This document shows positions 1 through 7,190 of a DNA stretch of 11,425 nt, piece by piece. This stretch comes from an uncultured bacterium (GTDB taxonomy: Bacteria; Desulfobacterota; Desulfobulbia; Desulfobulbales; Desulfobulbaceae): the NCBI GenBank assembly GCA_903896915.1, contig CAITZN010000402.1, forward strand, positions 1-11,425, in the 5' to 3' direction. Under the pieces are notes generated by a model. That model saw only the letters and a program-made list of their open reading frames with translations. It was not told where the DNA came from and searched no databases. Both the position numbers and the translations under genes were made by a program. Numbering within the stretch: position 1 is the stretch's first letter; every line of letters begins with the position of its first letter.

Positions 1-2077
1 ACGCTGTCCCTGACTTTGCTGCTGTTCTATCTCTACGGCTACACGCTGAATCGCATCACCCTCTTTGCCCTGATCTTTTCCATCGGTATCCTGGTTGACG
101 ACGCCATTGTCGTGGTCGAAAATATTGTGCGCCACCTCCGGCTCCACGCCAACCGGGGCGCCTCACTGAAAGAGATCGCCATAGGTGCGGTGATCGAGGT
201 CGGCAACCCCACCATTCTTGCTACCTGGGCCGTGATCGCCGCCATCCTCCCTATGGCTTTTGTCGGCGGCCTCATGGGCCCCTACATGCGCCCCATTCCT
301 ATTGGGGCCTCGGCGGCCATGGTCTTCTCACTGATGATCGCTTTTACGGTCACCCCCTGGGCCGCCATCCATATTCTTCGCAAACCCAAAGGGGAAAATG
401 AGGGTAGTCAACACAATCCCGACCACGCACCCGACGATTTTTTTTACCCGACTGTACCACAGGATCATGGAACCGCTGCTCGCCGATCACCGCTGGCGGC
501 TCCGATTTTTCCTCATTATTGTCGGCCTGCTGCTCACCGTTTGCTCCCTGGTTGTCTTTGGCAAGGTGAAAGTGAAGATGCTGCCCTTTGACAACAAGTC
601 CGAATTTCAGATCATCCTCAACATGCCGGAAGGTTCGCCTCTGGAGCAGACCGCCCGGGTAGCTGCGGAGATGGCCTCGGTGGTCAGCCGTGAACCCGAA
701 GTGATCAACTACCAGATCTATACCGGCACGGCCTCGCCCTTTAATTTCAACGGGCTGGTCCGCCATTATTTCCTGCGCTCCGGCCCAACCGTCGCTGATG
801 TCCAGGTCAATCTTAAAAGCAAAAAAGAGCGTTCGAGCCAAAGTCACGAGATCGCCAAACGAGTACGACCGGCACTTGCTCTCATCGCAGAGAAATACGG
901 AGCCGCCGTGGCGGTAGCCGAGGTACCGCCGGGACCACCGGTGCTCCAGACCCTTGTAGCTGAAATCTACGGACCAGACGAGGAACACCGGTTGCAGCTG
1001 GCCACAGAGGTTAAAAAAATCTTTGCCACTACCGCCGGGGTAGTCGACATCGACTGGTATCGCGAACAGGATCGGAATAAATTGATCCTCACCGTTGACA
1101 AGGAAAAGGCGGCACTCAACGGTATCACCGAGGGAGAAATTACCAGGACAGTGGCAATGGGTCTTTCCGGCCAATCGATTGACCTCTTCCACCAACCTAG
1201 GGACAAGGAGGAGGTTGATATCATTCTCCAATTGCCGCAGGCAGAACGAGCCAGGATTGACAACCTGCTGAACATTTCACTGCGTTGCGAAACTAATCCC
1301 CAGTCCCCCCTGGTGCCCCTCAGGGAACTGGTACGGATCAGTGAGCAGCCGGTCGATCAGCCAATCTACCGCAAAAACCTCAAACCGGTGATCTATGTTA
1401 CCGGCGATGTTGCGGGTTCGGCCGAGAGTCCGGTCTACCCCATCCTAAGCATGAACAAACAGCTCAAAGAGCTGGACGCTGAACGATTCGGTGGCACCAG
1501 TGGACCGGTGAGAGTCTACAACCTCAACCAGCCATTCCTGGAATCCCAGCCGGCTATGAAATGGGACGGCGAATGGCACATCACCCTGGAGGTCTTCCGC
1601 GACCTCGGGCTGGCTTTCTGCGTGGTCATGGTACTCATCTACATGCTGATGGTCGGCTGGTTCAAGGACTATATCACTCCGCTGGTGGTGATGGCAGCCA
1701 TCCCCTTCTCGTTGATCGGCATCCTGCCCGCCCACTGGGCGCTGAACGCCTTTTTCACCGCCACCTCGATGATCGGCTTCATGGCTGGAGCAGGAATTGT
1801 GGTCCGCAACTCGATCATTCTGGTCGATTTTATTGAACTGCGGATCAGCCATGGCCTGCCGCTTGCCGAAGCGGTGGTTGAGGCCGGAGCTATCCGTTTC
1901 CGTCCGATGCTGCTGACAGCTCTGGCTGTAGTGGTTGGGGCCTCGGTTATCCTGGCTGACCCGATCTTCCAGGGGTTAGCCATTTCCCTGATGTTCGGTG
2001 AGATTGCCTCGCTTTTGATTAGTCGGATGGCGGTACCGGTGCTATATTTCATGGTGAAGGCGCACAAGAAGCTGTGA
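1..2077 (+). CDS. RND (HAE1-like) efflux permease, 5' end outside window, frameshifted at 438-445
   Basis: Inner-membrane proton-driven permease of a tripartite efflux pump; the substrate is not predictable. The gene is open from base 1, so its N-terminus lies upstream. Bases 1 to about 440 read in frame 1 and encode TM4-TM6, including the motif [14 protein letters not shown] with the paired Asp codons (97-102) that match AcrB D407/D408. From about 446 to the TGA at 2077 the protein continues in frame 2: a porter/docking domain, then TM7-TM12 with [13 protein letters not shown] (Arg codon 1805-1807 where AcrB has Lys940) and a normal C-terminus ending [12 protein letters not shown]. Frame 1 alone stops at 591. 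Joining DDFF (frame 1) to [12 protein letters not shown] (frame 2) restores the usual family sequence before TM7, so this is one gene with an extra base, not two. It may be a true pseudogene, a sequencing indel or a slippage site. The family is certain; the functional state is not. Confidence 0.9.
438..445 (+). other. T8 homopolymer, site of apparent +1 frameshift in the RND gene
   Basis: Eight consecutive T lie exactly where RND family similarity passes from frame 1 to frame 2. Reading seven T gives Asp-Asp-Phe-Phe-Thr-Arg-Leu-Tyr in one continuous frame; the eighth T shifts it. This position in the loop before TM7 is the simplest single-base repair. Confidence 0.7.
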
Positions 2078-2119
2078 CACGATTCTCCGAACATCCACTG
2101 ACCTACCAGGATGCGGGGA

Positions 2120-2190
2120 GAATGGCAAATTACAGTTCCATTCCCTTTTGCATCCTCGCCCCTAGCCTTGCGTAGCAAAAAATGGAATGG
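2120..2190 (+). repeat. Overlapping inverted repeats between the RND and TMEM43 genes
   Basis: The segment 2138-2151 (CCATTCC, one base, TTTTGC) can pair with 2175-2190 (GCAAAA, three bases, GGAATGG), giving 6 plus 7 base pairs around a small internal loop. The same CCATTC (2138-2143) can instead pair with GAATGG at 2120-2125. The two hairpins exclude each other. No T-run follows the downstream arm on the + strand, so it is not a standard terminator; it could be a leader structure for the TMEM43 gene or simply an end-of-gene element. Confidence 0.35.
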
Positions 2191-2215
2191 TAGACGGGAG
2201 CAACACCAACCAAAA

Positions 2216-2221
2216 GGGAGG
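2216..2221 (+). promoter_or_regulatory. Shine-Dalgarno site of the TMEM43 gene
   Basis: GGGAGG ends five bases before the ATG at 2227. It is the clearest ribosome binding site in the window and fixes this start. Confidence 0.7.
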
Positions 2222-2226
2222 TCTAA

Positions 2227-3381
2227 ATGACAGAGGATAACTTCACAGAAGTCACGCAGGAATCGTGGTTTGGTCGCATCGGAGGGGCCATCAAGGGCAT
2301 TTTGGTCGGTCTTATCTTGTTTATTGTCGCATTCCCGTTGCTGTTTTGGAACGAAGGCCGTTCTGTCAAAGAGTACAAAACCCTGAAGGAGGGCGGTGGC
2401 GCGGTCATCTCGGTCACGTCCGACACCGTTGATGCCGCCAACACCGGAAAACTGGTGCACATGACTGGTAAAGCCAGTACTGAAGCGACGCTGAAGGATC
2501 CGGTTTTCGGTGTCGCTGCGAATGCGCTGAAGCTGAAGCGTGTAGTAGAAATGTATCAGTGGAAGGAAACATCGCACAGCGAAACGAAGAAAAAACTGGG
2601 GGGCGGTACGGAGACGGTGACGACGTATACCTACAGCAAAACATGGGCGGACAAAGCGATCAGTTCCACAAGTTTCAAGGACCCGGCCGAACATCGTAAC
2701 CCTGGCACGCTTCCGTATGAGTCAAGAGAGCAGGTTGCCGACATGGTAAGTCTCGGAGCCTTCACGCTGTCATCGTCACTCGTCGGCCAGATCAATAACT
2801 TTGAGCCGCTTCCCGTGAGCAATGATACGCCTGTACCAGCGACACTCAAAGGCAAGGCCAAAGCTTACGAGACCGGATTCTATATCGGCGCTGACCCGGC
2901 ATCGCCGCAACTCGGGGATGTGCGGATTGAGTTCAAGGCGGCTAACCCCACAGTGGTGAGCGTGATTGCCAAGCAGGTGAGCAACACCTTTGAGCCCTAC
3001 AGCGCAAAAGCAGGTGGAACCATCGAGATGCTACAGACAGGTGTGCATACGGCAGATGCCATGATCCAGGAAGCACAGGAAAGCAACAGAATACTGACGT
3101 GGATTCTCAGGGCTGCCGGATTCATACTCATGCTCATCGGACTGAGCCTGATTTTCAAGCTGCTCTCAGTGCTCGCAGACGTTTTGCCCATTCTGGGCGA
3201 TATCGTGGGAGCAGGTACGGGAATCATCTCGTTTCTGTCGGCAGCCGTTCTCTCGCTGATCACTATTGCAGTGGCCTGGATTGTCTACCGTCCGCTCTTA
3301 GGCGTCGCCCTCATAGTGGTTGCAGCAGGCCTGACGATAGCCATCAGAGGGAAACTCAAATCCGCCAAGACCACATCGTAA
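2227..3381 (+). CDS. TMEM43 (LUMA) family membrane protein
   Basis: A 384-residue protein of the TMEM43 family (formerly DUF1625), named after the human inner nuclear envelope protein LUMA. The bacterial role is not established. Visible layout: short cytoplasmic N-terminus, TM1 at about 22-40 followed by WNEGR (41-45), a large soluble domain to about 285, then a C-terminal membrane bundle (about 290-312, 331-353 and 355-373). Family signatures are VVEMYQWKE (106-114), the YTYSKTW segment (134-140), HRNPG (156-160), GDVRIEF (230-236), VSVIAKQ (244-250), ILTWILRAAG (289-298) and YRPL (354-357). As I recall human TMEM43, each has a direct counterpart there. Length is close to that of the human protein (about 400). 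Start set by the GGGAGG site. It is monocistronic: 149 bases separate it from the RND gene and 407 from the next gene, so neighbours do not suggest a function. Confidence 0.9.
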   Translation: MTEDNFTEVTQESWFGRIGGAIKGILVGLILFIVAFPLLFWNEGRSVKEYKTLKEGGGAVISVTSDTVDAANTGKLVHMTGKASTEATLKDPVFGVAANALKLKRVVEMYQWKETSHSETKKKLGGGTETVTTYTYSKTWADKAISSTSFKDPAEHRNPGTLPYESREQVADMVSLGAFTLSSSLVGQINNFEPLPVSNDTPVPATLKGKAKAYETGFYIGADPASPQLGDVRIEFKAANPTVVSVIAKQVSNTFEPYSAKAGGTIEMLQTGVHTADAMIQEAQESNRILTWILRAAGFILMLIGLSLIFKLLSVLADVLPILGDIVGAGTGIISFLSAAVLSLITIAVAWIVYRPLLGVALIVVAAGLTIAIRGKLKSAKTTS

Positions 3382-3533
3382 ACGTATTGGCATGGCAACC
3401 TGAACACAACAAACGGCACAGACGCGCACTGTTTAAGAACAAAACGTATTATGTGGTGAAGAGGATACCACCTCGTGGCAAATAAAACGGAATCGACTCT
3501 TTTTGTTTATAAAACAATTTTGACTGAAAAAAA

Positions 3534-3554
3534 GCAACGTTGCAAGTCTGCAAC
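3534..3554 (+). promoter_or_regulatory. Palindrome and overlapping hairpin, possible operator
   Basis: GCAACGTTGC (3534-3543) is a perfect 10-bp palindrome. Its right half also forms GTTGCA (3539-3544), loop AGTC, TGCAAC (3549-3554). It lies about 12 bases upstream of the TTGACA box, centred near -61 of the predicted transcription start, a usual place for an activator site. No regulator is identifiable. Confidence 0.35.
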
Positions 3555-3565
3555 CTGTTTAAATA

Positions 3566-3593
3566 TTGACAAAATTACAACATTTTGTACACT
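3566..3593 (+). promoter_or_regulatory. Probable sigma70 promoter (P1) of the glycosyltransferase operon
   Basis: A perfect -35 box TTGACA (3566-3571) is followed after 16 bases by TACACT (3588-3593), a 4/6 match to TATAAT, in an AT-rich stretch. Transcription would start near 3600, leaving a leader of about 190 bases before the ATG at 3789. Apart from the candidate second promoter P2, I see no reading frame or known riboswitch in that leader. Confidence 0.5.
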
Positions 3594-3674
3594 CATCAGT
3601 TGTTCGCCGTTTGATGAATTTACAGGGGCCTGCTGAAACCAAGGCCATAAACAACGCTTGATTCCCCCAGTCTC

Positions 3675-3713
3675 ATCAGGTATCTATCAGGACGATTTAC
3701 CTTTTTGTACATT
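3675..3713 (+). promoter_or_regulatory. Direct repeats ATCAGG-N5-ATCAGG with a possible second promoter (P2)
   Basis: ATCAGG occurs at 3675-3680 and 3686-3691, an 11-bp period. The second copy sits 16 bases upstream of TACATT (3708-3713), that is, in place of a -35 box. Tandem hexamers 11 bp apart beside a weak -35 are the pattern used by OmpR/PhoB-family activators such as PmrA and PhoP. Transcription would start near 3720. The pattern is seen; the role is inferred. Confidence 0.3.
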
Positions 3714-3788
3714 CGCGGATACCGCCGTATGGTCGTTTGGGAGGCATAGGTTGTCCGAATTATTCTGGAAGAGGACACAATAGCATAG

Positions 3789-4955
3789 ATGGCTGCCCTT
3801 CTTGACATGGTGCATGCGAAATGGGAAACCGTTTCGTCGGTGCTCACCCCCCCAGTCCGTCGCAGCTTGGCGATGACCGCAGTATGGCTCGTCATCATCA
3901 ACCTCTTCGCCCTTCTGGCATTCAACCGTTTAAATCTCGCTCCCGACACCGCCTTTGACTGGATCCCCGAGATTATCGGCGAGATGCCTTCGCAAAGCTG
4001 GAACCTCATCAATCTGCACAATCGCTGGGATTCCTACTGGTACCTCGATATCGCCCAAAACGGCTACTATACGCGCGGCGAAACTATTTCAAACATTGTC
4101 TTTTTTCCGCTCTACCCATTGCTGATACGCTTGGTAGGGCCTCTTGCAGGTGGCGATCTGGTGCTGGCCGGCTGGATGTTGAGCTGTCTGTTTTTACTGC
4201 TGACGGTCGTCATGCTGACCCGACTGTGTCAGGAGTTTCATCCAGACATCGACCCCAATCTTCCCGTCGCGCTTCTCCTGATCCATCCCACAGCTTTTTT
4301 TCTCAACGCAGTCTACTCCGAATCACTGTTTCTATTTCTGTCGCTGTCGATGGTGTTCTGGGCGCGACGAGGCAACTTTTTGGTAGCAAGCGCTTGGGCG
4401 GCCCTGGCCTCGGCCACTCGCGTTGCCGGCGTATTTCTTTTCGTGGTGTTGTTCATCGAATTCGTGCAAATCAATGGCTGGAGGGGACTTTTGACGCGTC
4501 GCGTCTTGCCCCTGGCCATAGCGCCTCTCGGCGCCCTTGCCTTTTGCCTGTATCACTGGGTTGCGTTCGACGATTTTTTTCTCTATCTCAAAGTGCAGAC
4601 CCACTTTGGCAGAGACTTTGTGATGGATTTCAACGATTTAATTGCCCACAATAACGTCGAGCTGGCCAACACAGCTGTCGACCTGTTCTACGCTGCTGTA
4701 GCAATTGTCATAGGGTGTATAGCGCTCTGGAAGTTAAGGCTTTCGTACGGCGCCTACATGCTGGTGTCGCTTGCCATCGCTCTGGGCACGGGATCAACTC
4801 TGGCCATTTCACGGTACAGCATGGTGCTCTTTCCTCTCTATTTCATTGGAGCCAGCATCCGTTCACCTGTGGGCCGAGGGGCATGGTATCTCACCTCAAC
4901 ACTGCTGTTGGCAATGGATACCATCCGTTTCATGAACCACTACTGGACCAGCTGA
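3789..4955 (+). CDS. PIG-V-like GT-C glycosyltransferase (putative mannosyltransferase)
   Basis: A 388-residue polytopic membrane enzyme resembling the PIG-V family (GPI mannosyltransferase 2, CAZy GT76). Such GT-C enzymes take a sugar from a polyprenyl phosphate and transfer it on the outer face of the membrane. Seen here: TM1 at about 28-46; a first outer loop with RWDSYWYLDIAQNGY (79-93), whose Trp-Asp pair is the likely catalytic motif; FFPLYPLL (105-112); several hydrophobic helices; YSESLFLF (176-183); ATR (209-211); and SRY (341-343) before the last helices. The ATG at 3789 is the first after an in-frame TAG at 3786-3788; GAGG at 3771-3774 is rather distant, so the ATG at 3807 is possible. 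Its stop overlaps the next start by one base, so the genes are translationally coupled. Mannose specificity is a family label only; the GT2 and deacetylase partners suggest a hexosamine donor. Confidence 0.85.
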   Translation: MAALLDMVHAKWETVSSVLTPPVRRSLAMTAVWLVIINLFALLAFNRLNLAPDTAFDWIPEIIGEMPSQSWNLINLHNRWDSYWYLDIAQNGYYTRGETISNIVFFPLYPLLIRLVGPLAGGDLVLAGWMLSCLFLLLTVVMLTRLCQEFHPDIDPNLPVALLLIHPTAFFLNAVYSESLFLFLSLSMVFWARRGNFLVASAWAALASATRVAGVFLFVVLFIEFVQINGWRGLLTRRVLPLAIAPLGALAFCLYHWVAFDDFFLYLKVQTHFGRDFVMDFNDLIAHNNVELANTAVDLFYAAVAIVIGCIALWKLRLSYGAYMLVSLAIALGTGSTLAISRYSMVLFPLYFIGASIRSPVGRGAWYLTSTLLLAMDTIRFMNHYWTS

Positions 4956-5974
4956 TGTATAACCCCTCTTCTGTAGGTACGGCTTGTTCCGGGACGACAC
5001 GTCCTGACACTCACTCTCTTTTGCCCATCGTTAGCGTGGTTGTCCCCGCTTTCAACGAGGCCCAGAACATCCCTCTGCTCTACCAGCATGTCTCCGAGGT
5101 CTTGCAGAAAATGGTGACCGAACGTTGGGAACTGATCCTTGTCGACGACGGCAGTCGCGACACCACCTGGTCGGCAATATGTGGGTTAACCGCGGACAAC
5201 CCCAAAGTAAGGGGGATACGATTGTCCCGAAACTTCGGCCACCAGTATGCCCTGCTGGCTGGCTTGGAGATGGCCGAGGGAGACGCGGTGATCACCATGG
5301 ACTGCGACCTGCAGCACCCAGTGGAAATGCTCCCCGTCCTTTTTGAAAAATGGAAAGAGGGCTTCAAGGTGGTAAAGACTCTGCGCCAGGATGTATGCGC
5401 CACCGGCTGGTTCAAGAAATGGAGCTCTCGAGGTTTCTACCGGCTATTTTCCTATCTGAGCGGGGTACCATTACAACCAGGTGTTGCAGATTTCCGGCTG
5501 ATAGACCGCCAAGCCTTGGATGAACTGCTGCGTTTCAACGAGGCGGGCTTATTCCTGCGTGGACTGACCGAATGGATAGGCTTTTCGTCCTGCGCCATCC
5601 CTTACCACCCTGGTGAACGCGTCAACGGGCAATCGCAATACAGCATGCGGAAAATGATCAGCCTTGCCTGGAAAGGTTTAAGTTCCTTCTCAATAATGCC
5701 ACTGCGAATCGGCATCCTTATCGGTTTGTTGGGTAGTGTCTTCTCACTGCTCGGCGTCTTCTACGCTTTTTTCGGAAAGATTTTCGGTACAGGAACAGTT
5801 CCCGGCTGGGCCTCAACCATGATGGTGATGTCGCTCTTGTTTTCGCTGTTGTTTGTTTATCTCGGTATCCTGGGAGAATACATCGGCCGCATCATCATCG
5901 AGGTGCGCCGACGCCCGCGCTTCATTGTCTGCGAGACCGTAGGGTCCGGCAACCGCCGACCTTTGCCCCTATGA
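4955..5974 (+). CDS. GtrB/ArnC-like polyprenyl-phosphate glycosyltransferase (GT2)
   Basis: A 339-residue family 2 glycosyltransferase of the DPM1/GtrB/ArnC type, which moves a sugar from a nucleotide donor to undecaprenyl (polyprenyl) phosphate on the cytoplasmic face. The catalytic domain shows SVVVPAFNE (27-35), LVDDGS (62-67), LSRNFGHQ (90-97) and the metal-binding DCD within MDCDLQHP (115-122), where DADLQDP is more usual, then DFRLIDR (179-185) and GQSQYS (225-230). Two C-terminal helices (about 251-275 and 285-313) are followed by a basic tail, matching the GtrB arrangement and the normal size of about 310-340 residues. The start is ATG 4955-4957 in a TGATG overlap with the upstream gene; the open frame runs further upstream but lies inside that gene. 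The stop overlaps the next start in ATGA (5971-5974). The sugar is unknown; the adjacent deacetylase hints at an N-acetylhexosamine. Confidence 0.9.
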   Translation: MYNPSSVGTACSGTTRPDTHSLLPIVSVVVPAFNEAQNIPLLYQHVSEVLQKMVTERWELILVDDGSRDTTWSAICGLTADNPKVRGIRLSRNFGHQYALLAGLEMAEGDAVITMDCDLQHPVEMLPVLFEKWKEGFKVVKTLRQDVCATGWFKKWSSRGFYRLFSYLSGVPLQPGVADFRLIDRQALDELLRFNEAGLFLRGLTEWIGFSSCAIPYHPGERVNGQSQYSMRKMISLAWKGLSSFSIMPLRIGILIGLLGSVFSLLGVFYAFFGKIFGTGTVPGWASTMMVMSLLFSLLFVYLGILGEYIGRIIIEVRRRPRFIVCETVGSGNRRPLPL

Positions 5975-6864
5975 GTGACACCACTGCCCATGTTCCAACC
6001 TCCGGGCAGCATCCTCCCATCCGCCTGATCGTCAACGCCGATGATTTCGGAATATCCGCACGCATAAACGAAGGCATAATTGCAGCCCACCGAACAGGTA
6101 TTGTCACCTCGACATCACTGATGGCAGTGGGCCGTGCCTTTGAGCAGGCTGTGCAGTCCTGCCGCTCGGTTCCCACCCTTGATGTCGGCGTCCATCTGAC
6201 CTTGGTCGCAGAACGGCCGTTGCTACCCGGCACATCTTTGGCCGGGGATGACGGACGTTTTCCAGCCAGCGCCAGTGCCTTCCTGCGGCGCTGGTTGACC
6301 GGAAGCATCCGGCTAAAGGATGTGCAGGCGGAATGGTCGGCTCAAATCGAACGTGTTCTGGACCACGGAATCCGGGTGACACATTTAGACAGCCACCAGC
6401 ATGTGCACATCCTTCCGGGACTAGCTGATCTGAGCTTGCGTCTCGCCGCGCATTACGACATTCCGTTCGTGCGTGTACCAGTCGAGCATCTCCCCTGGAA
6501 TCAGTGGCCGGGCTTGCACGGAATCAGCCGGATGATGGGCACAACGGCACTGTGGACTTCCTGGATGCTGGCGCGCCTGGCTGGAGCACGAAATACGCAA
6601 CACAAGCCGCCTCGCTTCCTGGGATTCCAGGACGGCGGCCGGCTGGATGATAGCCGTCTGCAGCGCATGCTCCGTACCCTTCGACCGGGCCAGGTTTATG
6701 AGCTGATGTGCCATCCCGGCCTAAGACCCGATGAGCCGGATGTGCAGCGCTGGGACTACCACCATGAAATCGAATTACGCACTCTGAAAAGCCCCTCCAT
6801 CCATTCCGACATTACGGCCCAGGGTATTCAACTGTGCAGTTTCGCTGAGTTGGCAAACCTGTAG
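5971..6864 (+). CDS. YdjC/ChbG/HpnK-family carbohydrate deacetylase
   Basis: A 297-residue metal-dependent deacetylase of the YdjC superfamily, which includes ChbG (chitooligosaccharide), HpnK (hopanoid-associated) and NaxD (undecaprenyl-phosphate N-acetylgalactosamine). Motifs in order: LIVNADDFG (19-27) with the metal/catalytic Asp pair; GVHLTL (73-78), whose His is a metal ligand; THLDSHQHVH (137-146), with further ligand histidines; ELMCHPG (244-250) near the C-terminus; and YHHEIELRTL (263-272). No signal peptide or membrane segment is seen, so it is cytoplasmic or peripheral. It is the last gene of the operon and starts inside the stop of the GT2 gene (ATGA). Because both partners handle lipid-linked sugars, a NaxD/ArnD-like role on the polyprenyl-linked sugar is more likely than chitobiose catabolism; an HpnK role is less likely because no hopanoid gene is nearby. 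Family is firm, substrate inferred. Confidence 0.9.
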   Translation: MSDTTAHVPTSGQHPPIRLIVNADDFGISARINEGIIAAHRTGIVTSTSLMAVGRAFEQAVQSCRSVPTLDVGVHLTLVAERPLLPGTSLAGDDGRFPASASAFLRRWLTGSIRLKDVQAEWSAQIERVLDHGIRVTHLDSHQHVHILPGLADLSLRLAAHYDIPFVRVPVEHLPWNQWPGLHGISRMMGTTALWTSWMLARLAGARNTQHKPPRFLGFQDGGRLDDSRLQRMLRTLRPGQVYELMCHPGLRPDEPDVQRWDYHHEIELRTLKSPSIHSDITAQGIQLCSFAELANL

Positions 6865-7190
6865 GAATTACTCCATGCCCACAATCAAACAAGAGGATTG
6901 CCATATCGTAAGAACAGAATACTCTCCGGGTGGTTGTTGTTCTTGTTTACTTCCACCAAGAGAATGACTATGTTGCGCCACTGATAAAATGGCATCACTG
7001 CACAACCGGAAAACCTCCGTGCAATAACAGAGGTTCAGCCCCATGGTTCGCACGGTCACCTCTCTTGTCAAAATATTCATCAACCAGCACCGTACCCACC
7101 CCGTCAAAAATTTCCTGGTATCCGCCACTGATGCCGCATCCTTGGGTTCCCCCCTCACTGATTGTACAGCCGGAATAAAATAGAAAACCA
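6865..7190. other. 326-base intergenic region without a convincing gene
   Basis: The gap between the deacetylase and rlmKL holds a 6-bp GC-rich inverted repeat, CCGTGC (7017-7022) with GCACGG (7050-7055). A 46-codon + strand frame (ATG 7043, TAG 7181-7183) ends eight bases before the rlmKL start. Open - strand frames also cross the region, but none matches a family I know. No T-tailed terminator, clear promoter or RNA gene was found. It may contain a decayed gene or an unrecognised small RNA or leader. Confidence 0.4.

Noticed and set aside
350..1231. Long - strand open frame (293 codons) opposite the RND gene
   Set aside because: It lies antisense to clear RND coding sequence, has low-complexity charged composition and matches no family; it is a shadow of codon bias.
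1669..2694. Long - strand open frame (341 codons) across the RND end and TMEM43 start
   Set aside because: It crosses two well-supported + strand genes and the gap between them and shows no recognisable domain.
3503..3517. AT-rich hairpin TTGTTT-ATA-AAACAA as the TMEM43 terminator
   Set aside because: The stem is all A-T except one G-C pair, has no T-tract after it, and lies over 120 bases past the stop codon; more likely AT-rich promoter-upstream DNA.
3620..4021. 133-codon - strand frame upstream of the PIG-V-like gene
   Set aside because: Half of it is antisense to the glycosyltransferase and the rest covers the control region; composition is Arg/Ser/Thr-rich with no motif, and no Shine-Dalgarno site is evident.
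4715..4954. Longer N-terminus for the GT2 gene starting at 4715
   Set aside because: The extra 80 codons lie inside the PIG-V-like gene and do not resemble a GT2 N-terminus; ATG 4955 in the TGATG overlap gives the normal length.
7043..7183. 46-codon + strand frame before rlmKL as a real small gene
   Set aside because: No strong ribosome binding site and no recognisable protein features; kept only as part of the unassigned-gap finding.
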